From NCBI RefSeq assembly GCF_013167215.1, contig NZ_JABJWY010000032.1, positions 186,001-250,000 on the forward strand: a stretch of DNA of 64,000 bases, given 5' to 3'. The stretch is from Sphingobacterium prati (GTDB taxonomy: Bacteria; Bacteroidota; Bacteroidia; Sphingobacteriales; Sphingobacteriaceae). Below, in pieces: positions 34,143 through 43,829 of the stretch (the stretch's first letter is position 1; every line of letters starts with the position of its first letter). Both the position numbers and the translations under genes were made by a program. The notes under the pieces were generated by a model. The model was not told where the DNA came from. It made no database searches and saw nothing but the letters and a program-made list of their open reading frames with translations.

Positions 34143-36731
34143 CTATTTTATGAAATAACGAACGCCCGTATAAAACATACGTCCTGTTAAAGGGCCCCAT
34201 AACATGGAAGTATCAAAGTAATTTCCGAAAGGCTGATCTGCTGCAAGGATGGGTGTTTTCTGAAAATAATTGGACAGGTTTTCACCACCGACATAAACGG
34301 TAAAGTTTTTGTCTTTTCCAAAAGTTTTGCTGATCTGTGCGTTCATCGTTGCATATGTTTTTGATTCGGTCGGCATCTGATATTCAACAGGATTATCTAT
34401 TGTCGAAGGGATGCGTTTTGGTCCGACTACATTCAAGGTATAATCTAAGCTCCATCCACCGTGATGGTTATACGCTAGATTGACGAAACCGCGATGTTTT
34501 GCCAACAAAGGCTTGGTTTTTCTACCACTTTCAAAGTCAGTCTGAACATCCAATAGGCGGTAGGCCAATCGTGTTTCAAAGTGTGGTGCCGGCATAAAGC
34601 GAAATTCCGTCTGCAAACTATTGGAAAATGATTTTCCCGTTAGGTTGTAAAAACTGATTTCCCTTGGGTTTTCGTAGTCGACCACCACCTGGTTGGAAAA
34701 GTTATTATGAAAAAATTCAACGGAAGCGGAGGCTTCTCTTCCAAAGATACGCATCGTTTGATCTACTGCAACTCCTGTGTTCCAGGATATCTCTGGTTGC
34801 AGACCATATGCTTTAGCGTAAATATCCTGGGACTGAATGATCAGCCTTCTGCTACTAGCCAGAACTGCTGTATTTTCGGCAAAGATATTGGCTGTGCGCT
34901 GGCCCCTGCCTGAACTTGCACGGAACGTTGTGCCGGCGATAGGCGCATAGCGTAAATTCAGCCGCGGCGTTGTAAACCATCCATACAATGAATTATAGTC
35001 TTGACGTAGCCCTAAGACAGCATCAAATTTTTCGGATGGGCTGAACGTGTATTCAGCAAATGCACCGGAAACAACCTCTTTACGTTTGAAGTTCTGATCT
35101 GTTAAGTACCACTCATCGTAATTATCGTAATTGATGGAGGCACCTACACGATATTTATGTGCGACAGTACCTATAATGTCCTGAAACAATAGATTCGCAT
35201 AACCATTTTGTTGCTCGGAATTGTAGTTTTTTAGACCAAAATAACTTTTTTGATTATAGTTGGATCCAGCGAGCTGTAGACCGATGCTTCGGTGTTTATT
35301 TTCTGGAAATACATAGCCGATTTTAGCAAAACCTTCAACACGCTCGATGTCGAATCCAAGGCCATAACGATTTGTGGTCCCTTTATCTGTCTTCTTATCA
35401 AAATCTATCTGTCCGCCCGTGCGGTCATCATTTAGATACTTGATGCCAAATTGCACCATTAAGCCTTTACCATTCTCATATAACCAACGGTTTACACCTG
35501 AAAAAAGATTACCAACAGGGACATCCCTAAATCCATTGTGACTAAAGTTCATGGATTTATTGTACATAAAATTGTCATGTAATAACAGGGATGTTGACCA
35601 ATGTTGACCTATTTTTTGTGAAAGATTTAGATTTACGTCGGTACGTCCCATGTTATTGGCATAGGCATTGAAAAATAATCTTTCAGAATTTTGTGGTTTT
35701 TTCAGTTCGACATTGATCTGACCAGCCATACTTTCATATCCATTAGCTACAGAACCTACTCCTTTAGCAATTTGGATAGATTCGATCCAGGTGCCAGCAA
35801 TGGAATTTAATCCTAAGGGGGATGCTAAGCCACGTGGGCCCGGTAAGTTTTCGACCGTTAATTGGGTATATATACCACTTAGCCCCAGCATTTGAATCTG
35901 TTTGCTACCAGTCACGGCATCAGCGCTGATCACATCCACTGAAGCATTGGTTTCAAAGCTTTCACTGAGGTCACAACAGGCAGCTTTAAATAATTCCTTT
36001 CCTGTAAGAACTTCCAGTCGAGCAGGAGTCATACGATCAATATAGGTGGATTGACGTGTTCCTTTGACTTCGACTTCCATCAGTACATTTCCCTTTGCCG
36101 TAATCATAACGACTTCATGTAGGTCTTTAATCGTGATCGTATCGGATTTCATGCCGACATAACTGACAACCAATTTGTCAAAACCTTCTTTGTGTTCCAA
36201 CTTAAACACACCATTCTCATTACTTCTGGCATTTCTGCTGGGTAAGTTAGCCCAATGTAAATTAGCACCAACGATAGGTTTTAGATCTCCTTTTTCATTC
36301 TCTTCGACAACGACACCTGTGATAGTATGGGAATGACCATCGTGTCCAGCCTCAATAGGGGCTACTTTCTTTTCGGGCGCTTTTCCGTTTTCCAATCGCG
36401 GGTACATACAGCATTCATGGAGTTTTGCATAGGATTCTTCACTCGCGATTAAGTTCTCAACATCATGCCCAACTTGGGCAATACTCTTTTTGATGGTCTC
36501 CAATTCAACTTTTTGAGTATTGTATTTAAGATGTAGTAAATTATCGCTTGCATTCCATACAGCGCTTTCTACACCCGGTAATTTCGCAGCGGTCTCAATC
36601 CGCTTTTTACACATTGCACAATTACCGGCAACAGTCAGTGTTCGGGTGCTATCACTTTGTGCTTGCACAATGGCGAGGGAAAATAACAATAAAAGGGTTG
36701 TTGTATATATTTTTTTTAAAATTTGATTCAT
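34143..36731 (-). CDS. TonB-dependent receptor with N-terminal heavy-metal-binding domain
   Basis: 862 aa from ATG 36731 (MNQILKKIYTTT). A signal peptide ending SLAIVQAQ precedes a heavy-metal-associated (HMA) domain at about 28-90 with the CAMC pair, a short region with CCMYP and a His-rich GHDGHSH, then a carboxypeptidase-regulatory-like beta domain (about 135-220), the plug (VEVKGTRQSTYIDRM, AACCDLSESFETNASVDV) and the barrel. It ends in an aromatic residue region (FYTGVRYFIK), typical of outer-membrane barrels. The fusion suggests copper or another soft metal, but the ligand is inferred. It pairs with the cysteine-rich gene upstream. Confidence 0.88.
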   Translation of the reverse strand: MNQILKKIYTTTLLLLFSLAIVQAQSDSTRTLTVAGNCAMCKKRIETAAKLPGVESAVWNASDNLLHLKYNTQKVELETIKKSIAQVGHDVENLIASEESYAKLHECCMYPRLENGKAPEKKVAPIEAGHDGHSHTITGVVVEENEKGDLKPIVGANLHWANLPSRNARSNENGVFKLEHKEGFDKLVVSYVGMKSDTITIKDLHEVVMITAKGNVLMEVEVKGTRQSTYIDRMTPARLEVLTGKELFKAACCDLSESFETNASVDVISADAVTGSKQIQMLGLSGIYTQLTVENLPGPRGLASPLGLNSIAGTWIESIQIAKGVGSVANGYESMAGQINVELKKPQNSERLFFNAYANNMGRTDVNLNLSQKIGQHWSTSLLLHDNFMYNKSMNFSHNGFRDVPVGNLFSGVNRWLYENGKGLMVQFGIKYLNDDRTGGQIDFDKKTDKGTTNRYGLGFDIERVEGFAKIGYVFPENKHRSIGLQLAGSNYNQKSYFGLKNYNSEQQNGYANLLFQDIIGTVAHKYRVGASINYDNYDEWYLTDQNFKRKEVVSGAFAEYTFSPSEKFDAVLGLRQDYNSLYGWFTTPRLNLRYAPIAGTTFRASSGRGQRTANIFAENTAVLASSRRLIIQSQDIYAKAYGLQPEISWNTGVAVDQTMRIFGREASASVEFFHNNFSNQVVVDYENPREISFYNLTGKSFSNSLQTEFRFMPAPHFETRLAYRLLDVQTDFESGRKTKPLLAKHRGFVNLAYNHHGGWSLDYTLNVVGPKRIPSTIDNPVEYQMPTESKTYATMNAQISKTFGKDKNFTVYVGGENLSNYFQKTPILAADQPFGNYFDTSMLWGPLTGRMFYTGVRYFIK

Positions 36732-36834
36732 AGTTTTTTTGATTATGTACGGCCTGAAAAAAACGCGCATAGCATGTAAAGTCGAAGAGAAATCATCGAC
36801 AATTATTTTGATTAAAAATCAAAAAAGAAAAGAA

Positions 36835-37254
36835 TCAAATTCTGAAACTCTGATTTAGAATAAATACAGCGGGACTGTACCTTTTTATTACGGTGTTCTG
36901 ATTAGCACTTAATTTCGATAGGTTGTCCTCATCGGTAGGAAATTGATAATAATTATATATCCAATGCAGTGTAACAATTGCCGGAGAGAAACTATTGAAA
37001 TTAAGGGTTTGTGATAATCGATTAAATTCATCTACTTTTTGAGCGGCAATAACGACATCTTTACAACTGCCTTCTTGATGACAGTGATTTTGCTGCTTTT
37101 TATCCGACTTAGCACATAGTGGACAATGAGCCGTTTGATTTTGGCTCAATGAAATACTTTGCGCCTCACCTTGGCAAAAATGAAAATGTAAAGTTGCACC
37201 ACTTGCCGTAAGCAAATAAAAAAATAAGCCGATAAACAATGCAATTTTCCTCAT
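36835..37254 (-). CDS. Small exported Cys/His-rich protein, HYC_CC_PP-like
   Basis: 139 aa. A signal-like hydrophobic start (KIALFIGLFFYLLTASG) precedes HFHFCQGEAQ, then HCPLC, HCHQEGSC and further His, a pattern like the Bacteroidota HYC_CC_PP family. Many cysteines and histidines suggest metal binding outside the cytoplasm. The adjacent HMA-containing receptor, 103 nt downstream on the same strand, makes a joint metal-uptake or metal-sensing role likely. The ATG at 37254 is used instead of a GTG three bases earlier. The family name is a moderate-confidence recognition. Confidence 0.65.
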   Translation of the reverse strand: MRKIALFIGLFFYLLTASGATLHFHFCQGEAQSISLSQNQTAHCPLCAKSDKKQQNHCHQEGSCKDVVIAAQKVDEFNRLSQTLNFNSFSPAIVTLHWIYNYYQFPTDEDNLSKLSANQNTVIKRYSPAVFILNQSFRI

Positions 37255-37351
37255 CACAACAAAAGTAGAGAAAATTTGTAATTTTTTCTTGTAATATTTT
37301 GGATAAATGTTATAACTTGTACATCAGAAAGAATAACCAAAAATTACCGTT

Positions 37352-37471
37352 ATGATGTGTCTATTATTTATTAACTCCATTAGTTTATATTTATTAGCTG
37401 TTTTTTTAATAGTTGGTGCAGTTTTACTGTATAAAGTTTTTTACCATGTTATCCGTCGCATAGAGGAATAA
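37352..37471 (+). CDS. 39-aa single-pass membrane peptide
   Basis: Small ORF (39 codons) with a long hydrophobic segment (LLFINSISLYLLAVFLIVGA and a further VLLY) and a basic, charged end (KVFYHVIRRIEE). It lies between divergent minus-strand neighbours. There is no clear promoter, apart from a weak TATAACTTG about 35 nt upstream. The function is unknown. Confidence 0.4.
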   Translation: MMCLLFINSISLYLLAVFLIVGAVLLYKVFYHVIRRIEE

Positions 37472-37496
37472 TACAGATAGTATAAGCGTTCTTTAA

Positions 37497-39962
37497 TTAT
37501 CGGCTCAATAGTGGATCACTTTTTCCACTATTTCCGGTTTCTATACGGCCCGCATACTGTTCCTCAAATATGTTGTAATCTTTACAGCTCACACGGAAAT
37601 CGTACCAAAAGCTTTGTTTGGAAAGATCGAATTGAATTATCGCTGACGCTCCGGGTTCGAGTTGGATTTCCTTCCTATCTCTGCCATAGCTGATGTCCTC
37701 AAGTAGGAGACGATGGCTTTTACTATCGTTATTTGTACATGTGAAAGTGAGGCGTCCTGTAAATGACTGTTGATCGTTACTTTTTTCGTAAGTGCAGTGG
37801 ATTTTAATTTTGGGGTGTTGTGCATCACCTTTAAACATACGATAGAATCCATTGGGGCCATATACCTCAAGTTGAAACTGCCCCTTGTCAAATGCATCGA
37901 TCGACCAATTGTCAAAGATTCGGTCCCCTGAAGATACCGCGTAGTTACGGGAAGTGCCGACCTCCCCCTTATAAGGCGTGCCATGGTACACCGTAAAAGG
38001 TGAGCCTGCAGAACGTGTGCCGAACATTTTATTCCCCGCTTCAAATGTCAGTTGATATGTTCCATTTGATCCGTATTCTCCATGCACATAAAGCTCGTAG
38101 GGAAGAATGCAGGAGTCACGAAGCCCTTGTTCTTGTTTCGGGAAATAAGGCGAACGGCTAGGGTTCTTTTCAATCTGCTCAATCTCCTCAGCTGTCAATG
38201 CTTTGAATCCCATTGGAAGTCCTTTAAATTGTGCTTGATGGATCTCTTTAATAAAAGACTGACGGTTCAACACCAACGGGTTGTTGATCAACTCCCCACG
38301 ATAAGGCCTAAAAGTTGAAGTGAGATCCCCGCAGACTGTACGTCGCCAGCTACTTATATTGGTTTCTTTAACTTCCTTTTTGATTTTATGGCTAATGAAT
38401 TTCTCTAAAAACTGTAAGCTCGATGTATGGTCAAATACCTGTGAATTTACCCATCCGCCCCTTGTCCAAGGTGAGGCTATGATCAAAGGAACACGATAGC
38501 CTAGGCCGATATTGCTTTCTCTTCCACTTTCCGGGTAATACTGTTCGTCGCGACGCACAAATTCCAATTTAGGGTCTATATCTGAAGATACTTTTCCGCT
38601 ATTTGATTCGTAAGGATTGGGCGCTGTAAAAGGAGCGAAGTGATCGAAATAACCATCATTCTCATCATAAGTAAGTATAAAGATTGTTTTTTTCCAGATT
38701 TCTGGATTTTGAGTTAAGATATCCATAATCTCACTTACATACCAAGCGCCGAACCAAGGGGAATCGGGATGATCGGAGAAAAGTTGAGGTGGTGCAAGCC
38801 AAGATACTGTGGGAAGTTTACCTTCGGCAACATCTTTTCTGAATTGATACAGGACATCGCCTTTAGGGATCTGTAGCTCGCGTTGATTATCCCCCTCCTG
38901 GTATTGCATGGTCTCGAGTTTCATGTAATCGGGCTGAGCACTGTTATTGACAAAAGCACGGCGATGGATATCTTTTGTCAGTTCATCGAGTTTCTCGAAG
39001 TTCTCAGCGGTATAGTGTTGCAGCTCCTCGCGTACATGTGCATAGTCCTTACGCAACTTTTCAAGCGTATCTTTAGCAGGTGTAGCGGCTATTTTTTGTT
39101 CGAGTTCTTCTTTTTTACTTGTGAGAAGCTCCCTATATCGTGGACTGTATTTGACCTGATATTGCGGAAAGTATTCCATGGGATTGCACCCAAAGTTTGC
39201 TAACCAGCTATTGGCTTCACCACTGTAGCCAGCACTGCTCGAAGAAATCTCATTTTGGTATATTTTCCAATCTACGCCCAGCTCTGAAAGACGTTCGGGG
39301 AAGGTTTTCCAGTTCGCTTTGCCGCTAAATTCTGAATCACCATTCCATACTAAAGCTTTTCCGTTTAAGTTTTCCCGAATATTAGCTGTCCAAAAATAGA
39401 GTCTGTTGGGATTGGTGCCGGTGATACTTGAACAAAAATGTTGATCACAGATGGTAAAAGAATCCGCGAACGAATAGTAGAAAGGAATATCTTCACGTGT
39501 GTAATGTCCCATGGTCAGTGGAAGGTCTGCAAACTCTTTAAATCCGGAGTGCTTGACATCTAACCATCTATTCATCTTTCCGTTATTTCGGGCATCGGTC
39601 TGATCAGTCCAATTATGGGGGAGACAGCCCATCCATGTAATTCTCGAATCTTTGATATCTAATCGGAAAGGAGCGTATGTTGCTCCGTTTTTTTGCGTCT
39701 GCAACCATACTTTGTGTTTGTTCGGTTGACGGATCGCTCTCGGATCGTTGAACCCCCGTACACCACGTAGCGTACCAAAAGCGTGATCAAAAGACCTGTT
39801 TTCCTGCATCAGTAAAACTATATGTTCGGCATCGTAAAAGGTGCTGCCCATAGCAGGGTTGATAGCCATTGCTTTTGCAATCGCGGATGACATAACCTGA
39901 GAAAGTGATGCTCCACCAGCAAGCATGGCTGCTTTTTTCAAAAAATCTCTTCTTGTATCCAT
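37497..39962 (-). CDS. Phosphocholine-type phospholipase C, Tat-exported
   Basis: 821 aa. The N-terminus MDTRRDFLKKAAMLAGG is a Tat signal (twin arginine followed by a hydrophobic region). The catalytic domain has the metal/active-site pattern of the PlcC/acid phosphatase group: IVLLMQENRSFDHAFGTLRGVRGFND, GCLPHNW, DQHFCSSITGTNPNR, TYDENDGYFDHFAPF and DHTSSLQFLEKF. Two C-terminal beta domains (about 600-820) of the kind found in PlcN/PlcH follow. It hydrolyses phosphatidylcholine or sphingomyelin in known members; the preferred lipid here is not readable. It stands alone on the minus strand. Confidence 0.88.
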   Translation of the reverse strand: MDTRRDFLKKAAMLAGGASLSQVMSSAIAKAMAINPAMGSTFYDAEHIVLLMQENRSFDHAFGTLRGVRGFNDPRAIRQPNKHKVWLQTQKNGATYAPFRLDIKDSRITWMGCLPHNWTDQTDARNNGKMNRWLDVKHSGFKEFADLPLTMGHYTREDIPFYYSFADSFTICDQHFCSSITGTNPNRLYFWTANIRENLNGKALVWNGDSEFSGKANWKTFPERLSELGVDWKIYQNEISSSSAGYSGEANSWLANFGCNPMEYFPQYQVKYSPRYRELLTSKKEELEQKIAATPAKDTLEKLRKDYAHVREELQHYTAENFEKLDELTKDIHRRAFVNNSAQPDYMKLETMQYQEGDNQRELQIPKGDVLYQFRKDVAEGKLPTVSWLAPPQLFSDHPDSPWFGAWYVSEIMDILTQNPEIWKKTIFILTYDENDGYFDHFAPFTAPNPYESNSGKVSSDIDPKLEFVRRDEQYYPESGRESNIGLGYRVPLIIASPWTRGGWVNSQVFDHTSSLQFLEKFISHKIKKEVKETNISSWRRTVCGDLTSTFRPYRGELINNPLVLNRQSFIKEIHQAQFKGLPMGFKALTAEEIEQIEKNPSRSPYFPKQEQGLRDSCILPYELYVHGEYGSNGTYQLTFEAGNKMFGTRSAGSPFTVYHGTPYKGEVGTSRNYAVSSGDRIFDNWSIDAFDKGQFQLEVYGPNGFYRMFKGDAQHPKIKIHCTYEKSNDQQSFTGRLTFTCTNNDSKSHRLLLEDISYGRDRKEIQLEPGASAIIQFDLSKQSFWYDFRVSCKDYNIFEEQYAGRIETGNSGKSDPLLSR

Positions 39963-40042
39963 ACGTTAGTTTATTCGGTTAGTGCTATGTCGAAATGTAT
40001 GTTTTTTCAAATATTGGTTTTTACGGCCTAATTATAAAATAG

Positions 40043-40085
40043 CAAGCGCTCAGTGAAAGAATTGTTACCTTCGACTGAACGCTTG
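40043..40085 (-). terminator. Terminator after trpA
   Basis: On the minus strand an interrupted stem (CAAGCG and TCAGT with ACTGA and CGCTTG) with a T-rich tract, about 25 nt past the trpA stop. Confidence 0.6.
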
Positions 40086-40106
40086 TTTACTTCATTACAT
40101 AGACGC

Positions 40107-40868
40107 TTACCCTTTTATTGATTGTATAAAATCAGGGATTTCATCCATATAATCTTTTTCTCCTAGTCTTCTTACGAATGCACTGCCGATGATTGCGCCT
40201 GCAGTATATTGACTTGCTTTTTGGAAGGCTTCTTTATTTGATATTCCAAACCCGACGATCAACGGGTTTTTCAATTGGAGATCATGAATCCGTTTAAAAT
40301 ACGCATTCGTATCTTCGCCTACATCCAGTGTTTTGCCCGTTGTGGCATTGGAGGATAATAAGTAGATAAAGCTATTGGAAAGACTATCAATTTTTCTGAT
40401 TCGTTCAGTGGAAGTCTGTGGTGTAACGATAAAGATATTCGCGATACCATTCTTTTCAAAAGTTTCCTGATAGAGGTCCTCATATTCATACATGGGTAGG
40501 TCAGGAATAATGACTCCGTCCACACCTACATTTTTACATTCTTCACAAAATTTCTCAACCCCGAATTGGATCACTGGGTTGACATAGCCCATCAGGAAGA
40601 CCGGGATCCGAACATGCTGACGCAGTTCGCGCAACTGTTCAAATAATTTTTTGACAGTCATACCGTTGGCCAGGGCAACTTCCGAACTGTGTTGGATAAC
40701 AGGTCCGTCCGCGACAGGATCAGAGTACGGAAAACCAATCTCCAGAAAGTCTGCACCGGCTTCCTCCAACTTTTTAGCGATGCGGATTGTACTATCCAGT
40801 TCGGGATATCCCGCTGTAAAATATATCGATAGAAGGGGATTCCCTCCTTTTTTTTCAATGGTATTCAT
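40107..40868 (-). CDS. trpA: Tryptophan synthase alpha subunit
   Basis: 253 aa. It cleaves indole-3-glycerol phosphate to indole and glyceraldehyde 3-phosphate. Catalytic Glu43 (FLEIGFPYSDP) and Asp54 (VADGP) are visible, as are the loop GYVNP and the phosphate-binding GFGISNKEA and GAIIGSAFV. The start is 3 nt from the trpB stop. Last gene of the trp operon here. Confidence 0.96.
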   Translation of the reverse strand: MNTIEKKGGNPLLSIYFTAGYPELDSTIRIAKKLEEAGADFLEIGFPYSDPVADGPVIQHSSEVALANGMTVKKLFEQLRELRQHVRIPVFLMGYVNPVIQFGVEKFCEECKNVGVDGVIIPDLPMYEYEDLYQETFEKNGIANIFIVTPQTSTERIRKIDSLSNSFIYLLSSNATTGKTLDVGEDTNAYFKRIHDLQLKNPLIVGFGISNKEAFQKASQYTAGAIIGSAFVRRLGEKDYMDEIPDFIQSIKG

Positions 40869-40871
40869 GCT

Positions 40872-42056
40872 TTAAAAATCAAAGTATTTCATATAGTTAT
40901 CGAGATCCTTATCACCGCGTCCTGATAAACAAACCACCACGGTTTCATCACCTTTGAAAGGAATTTTGCCCAAATAAGCGAGTGCATGTGAACTTTCGAT
41001 CGCAGGAATAATACCTTCCAGTCTAGTGAGTTCCAATCCTGCCTGCATAGCTTCATCATCTGTTATACTGACGTATTTTCCTCTTCCAGATTTAAACAGC
41101 CAAGCATGCTGCGGTCCGATGCCCGGATAATCAAGTCCGGCAGAGATTGAATAAGGTTCAATCACCTGACCATCTTCAGTTTGCATCAATATGGACCGGC
41201 TTCCGTGCAATACGCCTTCTTTTCCCAAGGCAGTGGTTGCTGCAGATTCACCCGAATCAACACCATGTCCAGCTGCCTCTACAGCATATAACTGAACATT
41301 TTCATCTTCGAGGAAATGATAGAACATCCCTGCAGCATTGGATCCGCCACCAACGCAGGCGAGTACAATATCGGGGTGTTCGCTACCAGTTTTTGCGAAT
41401 AACTGTTTTTTCGTCTCTTCGGAAATAATTGACTGAAAACGGGCAACCATATCGGGATAAGGATGTGGACCGACGACGGATCCAATGATATAATGCGTAT
41501 CTACCGGATTATTGATCCAATCCCGCAACGCTTCATTTGTTGCATCTTTGAGTGTCTTCGAACCAGATGTCGCTGCAATAACCTCGGCGCCCATCATTTT
41601 CATTCTTGCGACATTGGGTGCCTGGCGCTGAATATCAATCTCGCCCATGTAGACAGCGCATTGTATCCCTTTTAAGGCACAGACGGTTGCAGTAGCAACC
41701 CCGTGTTGTCCAGCACCTGTTTCTGCAATGATGCGTTTTTTTCCGAGACGCTCAGCCAAAAGGATCTGACCGATGGTATTGTTGATCTTATGTGCGCCTG
41801 TATGATTGAGATCCTCACGCTTGAGATAGATCGTTGTACCATATTTTTCTGAAAGCCGCTTGGCATGATACAAAGGAGAAGGGCGCCCGACGTAATCGCT
41901 TAACAGCTGGTTAAATTCCTCCTGAAAGCTTTTCTCTTCAATTATTTTGAGATATTCTTCACGTAGCTCTTTTACATTGGGATAGAGCATTTCTGGGATA
42001 TAGGCACCACCAAATGGACCATAATATCCTTTTTCATTGACTTGATATATACTCAT
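40872..42056 (-). CDS. trpB: Tryptophan synthase beta subunit
   Basis: 394 aa. It condenses indole with L-serine using pyridoxal phosphate. The PLP lysine is Lys90 (HTGAHKINN), the catalytic Glu112 lies in [10 protein letters not shown], and the phosphate cup is GGGSNAAG. This is the TrpB1 type that works with TrpA ([10 protein letters not shown] at the N-terminus). It overlaps trpF by 4 nt (42053-42056). Confidence 0.97.
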   Translation of the reverse strand: MSIYQVNEKGYYGPFGGAYIPEMLYPNVKELREEYLKIIEEKSFQEEFNQLLSDYVGRPSPLYHAKRLSEKYGTTIYLKREDLNHTGAHKINNTIGQILLAERLGKKRIIAETGAGQHGVATATVCALKGIQCAVYMGEIDIQRQAPNVARMKMMGAEVIAATSGSKTLKDATNEALRDWINNPVDTHYIIGSVVGPHPYPDMVARFQSIISEETKKQLFAKTGSEHPDIVLACVGGGSNAAGMFYHFLEDENVQLYAVEAAGHGVDSGESAATTALGKEGVLHGSRSILMQTEDGQVIEPYSISAGLDYPGIGPQHAWLFKSGRGKYVSITDDEAMQAGLELTRLEGIIPAIESSHALAYLGKIPFKGDETVVVCLSGRGDKDLDNYMKYFDF

Positions 42057-42679
42057 TTTTTAATACTATTTATACTGTGGCTCAAAAGATTGATATCTTT
42101 TAACCCTGGTTCTATTTCAAATTTTGAATTGAGATCCAAGGCATATAACCTGGGATCATCAGCTTGTAATGCTGCGCTAATATTATTCTCATCTAAACCG
42201 CCGCTTAGAAAATAAGGGTATTCAAGCTTATATTGGTGGAGTAAGGACCAGTCAAATTGTGTACCGGTACCACCGTAGGAATTACTTTTGGTGTCAAATA
42301 AAAAATAGTCAACTGCTCCTCCATAAGCATTCAATACGGTCCAGTCAAAATGTTGGTCTATACCGAAAGCTTTGATCAAGATCACTTGTCCGCGTAGCTT
42401 CAGTTCTTCACAAAATTGAGGGCTTTCATCTCCATGTAGTTGCACTGCATTTAAGTTGAACTTGTCTATTTTGTCACAGATTTCGGCAAGGTCTGCATTG
42501 ACAAAAACACCAACTTTTATGAGACCTTTGAGCCCCTTAATATATTCCTGATTGGCATCGCCGACAAAGCGTTTAGATTTTTTATAAAATATAAAGCCAA
42601 TATAGTCAACAGCAAGTGAGGTCAGCCCAACGATATTGTCGGGATGTTTCATGCCGCAAACTTTTATCTTGATCACCAT
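42053..42679 (-). CDS. trpF: Phosphoribosylanthranilate isomerase
   Basis: 208 aa. It isomerises N-(5-phosphoribosyl)anthranilate. The catalytic cysteine is Cys8 (KVCGM) and the catalytic Asp is Asp129 (LFDTKS); LHGDE and LSGGLDENN form the barrel and phosphate-binding parts. It overlaps trpB by 4 nt and is 4 nt from trpD, so no trpC is between them. Confidence 0.94.
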   Translation of the reverse strand: MVIKIKVCGMKHPDNIVGLTSLAVDYIGFIFYKKSKRFVGDANQEYIKGLKGLIKVGVFVNADLAEICDKIDKFNLNAVQLHGDESPQFCEELKLRGQVILIKAFGIDQHFDWTVLNAYGGAVDYFLFDTKSNSYGGTGTQFDWSLLHQYKLEYPYFLSGGLDENNISAALQADDPRLYALDLNSKFEIEPGLKDINLLSHSINSIKK

Positions 42680-42683
42680 CTTA

Positions 42684-43670
42684 TTATTTTATTATTTTTT
42701 TGAAACTTTCGAGCGCCTTACCAGTCATCAGTGATTCTTCGGCTTCATAGAAACAATCGCCAAAAGATTTTTCGGGATGAAAAGTTTTAATAGCAAATGC
42801 AGCATTAGTCAGGACAACGTTGTTCTGTATATCTGTACCTGTATTATTCAAAATGGATAAGAATGTCTGCGCTGCTTCGGCAACGCTGTCACCACCAGCT
42901 AATTCCTGTGGAAGGACAGGAGTGAAGCCTAACTCCTCCATATTATAATAGTTTTCCCCCTGATTGTTGATAACCTTGAAATCTCCGGTCATGGATATTT
43001 CGTCATAACCATCCAGTGCATGGATAATAGAATATTGTTTGTTTGTATTTTGGTATAAATAGCCGTAGAGCCGTGCAAGTTCCAAGCTGAATACACCGAC
43101 AGATTGAAACCTCGGATTGGCCGGATTTGTTAATGGTCCCAACATATTAAAGAATGTCTTTACCCCCAATGCGCGACGTATGGGAGCAACAGTTTTCATG
43201 GCTGGGTGAAATAATGGTGCATGAAGAAAGCAGATATTGGCCTGGTCTAGCTGGCGCTGTAATTCGGTTTTGTCATTACTAAATTGATAACCCAAATACT
43301 CCATAACATTTGAGGAACCACAGCTCGATGACACCCCTATATTGCCATGCTTGGCCACCTGATAACCTGCGCCAGCTGTCACGAAAGAAGCAATTGTAGA
43401 GATGTTAAACGTGTTTTTGCCATCACCGCCAGTGCCACATAAGTCGATTAAGTCATAACCATCAAAATCCAGCTTGAGGCATAGATCGTACATAGCATCC
43501 CGAAACCCGCCAAGTTCTTCTACCCGTATACTTCGCATGCCATAAGCTGTCATAAAAGCAGCGATTTGATGACTGTCATATTTACCTTTGGCAATGTTCA
43601 TCAAAATCTCATAAGCCTCTTGCCGCGAAAAAGTCTTGTATTCAAATAAATGAGCTAAAATTTCTTTCAT
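42684..43670 (-). CDS. trpD: Anthranilate phosphoribosyltransferase
   Basis: 328 aa. It transfers phosphoribosyl to anthranilate. The Mg-PRPP loop is DLCGTGGDGKNTFNIST and is followed by VAKHGNIGVSSSCGSS and the ACRALGVKTFFNMLGPLTNP-like segment. No glutaminase (TrpG) domain is fused. The start lies 14 nt after the attenuator T-run, confirming that this is the gene directly controlled by the trp leader. Confidence 0.95.
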   Translation of the reverse strand: MKEILAHLFEYKTFSRQEAYEILMNIAKGKYDSHQIAAFMTAYGMRSIRVEELGGFRDAMYDLCLKLDFDGYDLIDLCGTGGDGKNTFNISTIASFVTAGAGYQVAKHGNIGVSSSCGSSNVMEYLGYQFSNDKTELQRQLDQANICFLHAPLFHPAMKTVAPIRRALGVKTFFNMLGPLTNPANPRFQSVGVFSLELARLYGYLYQNTNKQYSIIHALDGYDEISMTGDFKVINNQGENYYNMEELGFTPVLPQELAGGDSVAEAAQTFLSILNNTGTDIQNNVVLTNAAFAIKTFHPEKSFGDCFYEAEESLMTGKALESFKKIIK

Positions 43671-43683
43671 AATATTTTTAAAT

Positions 43684-43712
43684 AAAAAAGGCTTACCTTA
43701 TTCAGGCAAGCC
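43684..43712 (-). promoter_or_regulatory. trp attenuator terminator hairpin
   Basis: On the minus strand the RNA GGCTTGCC-TGAATAA-GGTAAGCC is followed by six Ts, an 8-bp stem with one G-T pair. The 5' arm can instead pair with GGCAAACTC at 43750-43758, the antiterminator. It lies between the leader peptide and trpD. Confidence 0.85.
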
Positions 43713-43764
43713 CATCATATCTTGATGTATATATCAAATAATGCAATAGGAGTTTGCCACAACG

Positions 43765-43812
43765 TTATTCGTTGTGCCACCACCAAGCTTTATTTAATAT
43801 AGTTGTTATCAT
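43765..43812 (-). CDS. trpL: trp leader peptide (15 aa, three Trp codons in a row)
   Basis: Minus strand, ATG at 43812. The peptide reads MITTILNKAWWWHNE followed by TAA. Three consecutive Trp codons and a stop within the first RNA hairpin (CACAACG-AATAA-CGTTGTG) give the classical arrangement: stalling at Trp codons frees the second segment to pair with the terminator's 5' arm. Confidence 0.88.
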   Translation of the reverse strand: MITTILNKAWWWHNE

Positions 43813-43829
43813 TTCCATTTTTATTAATA

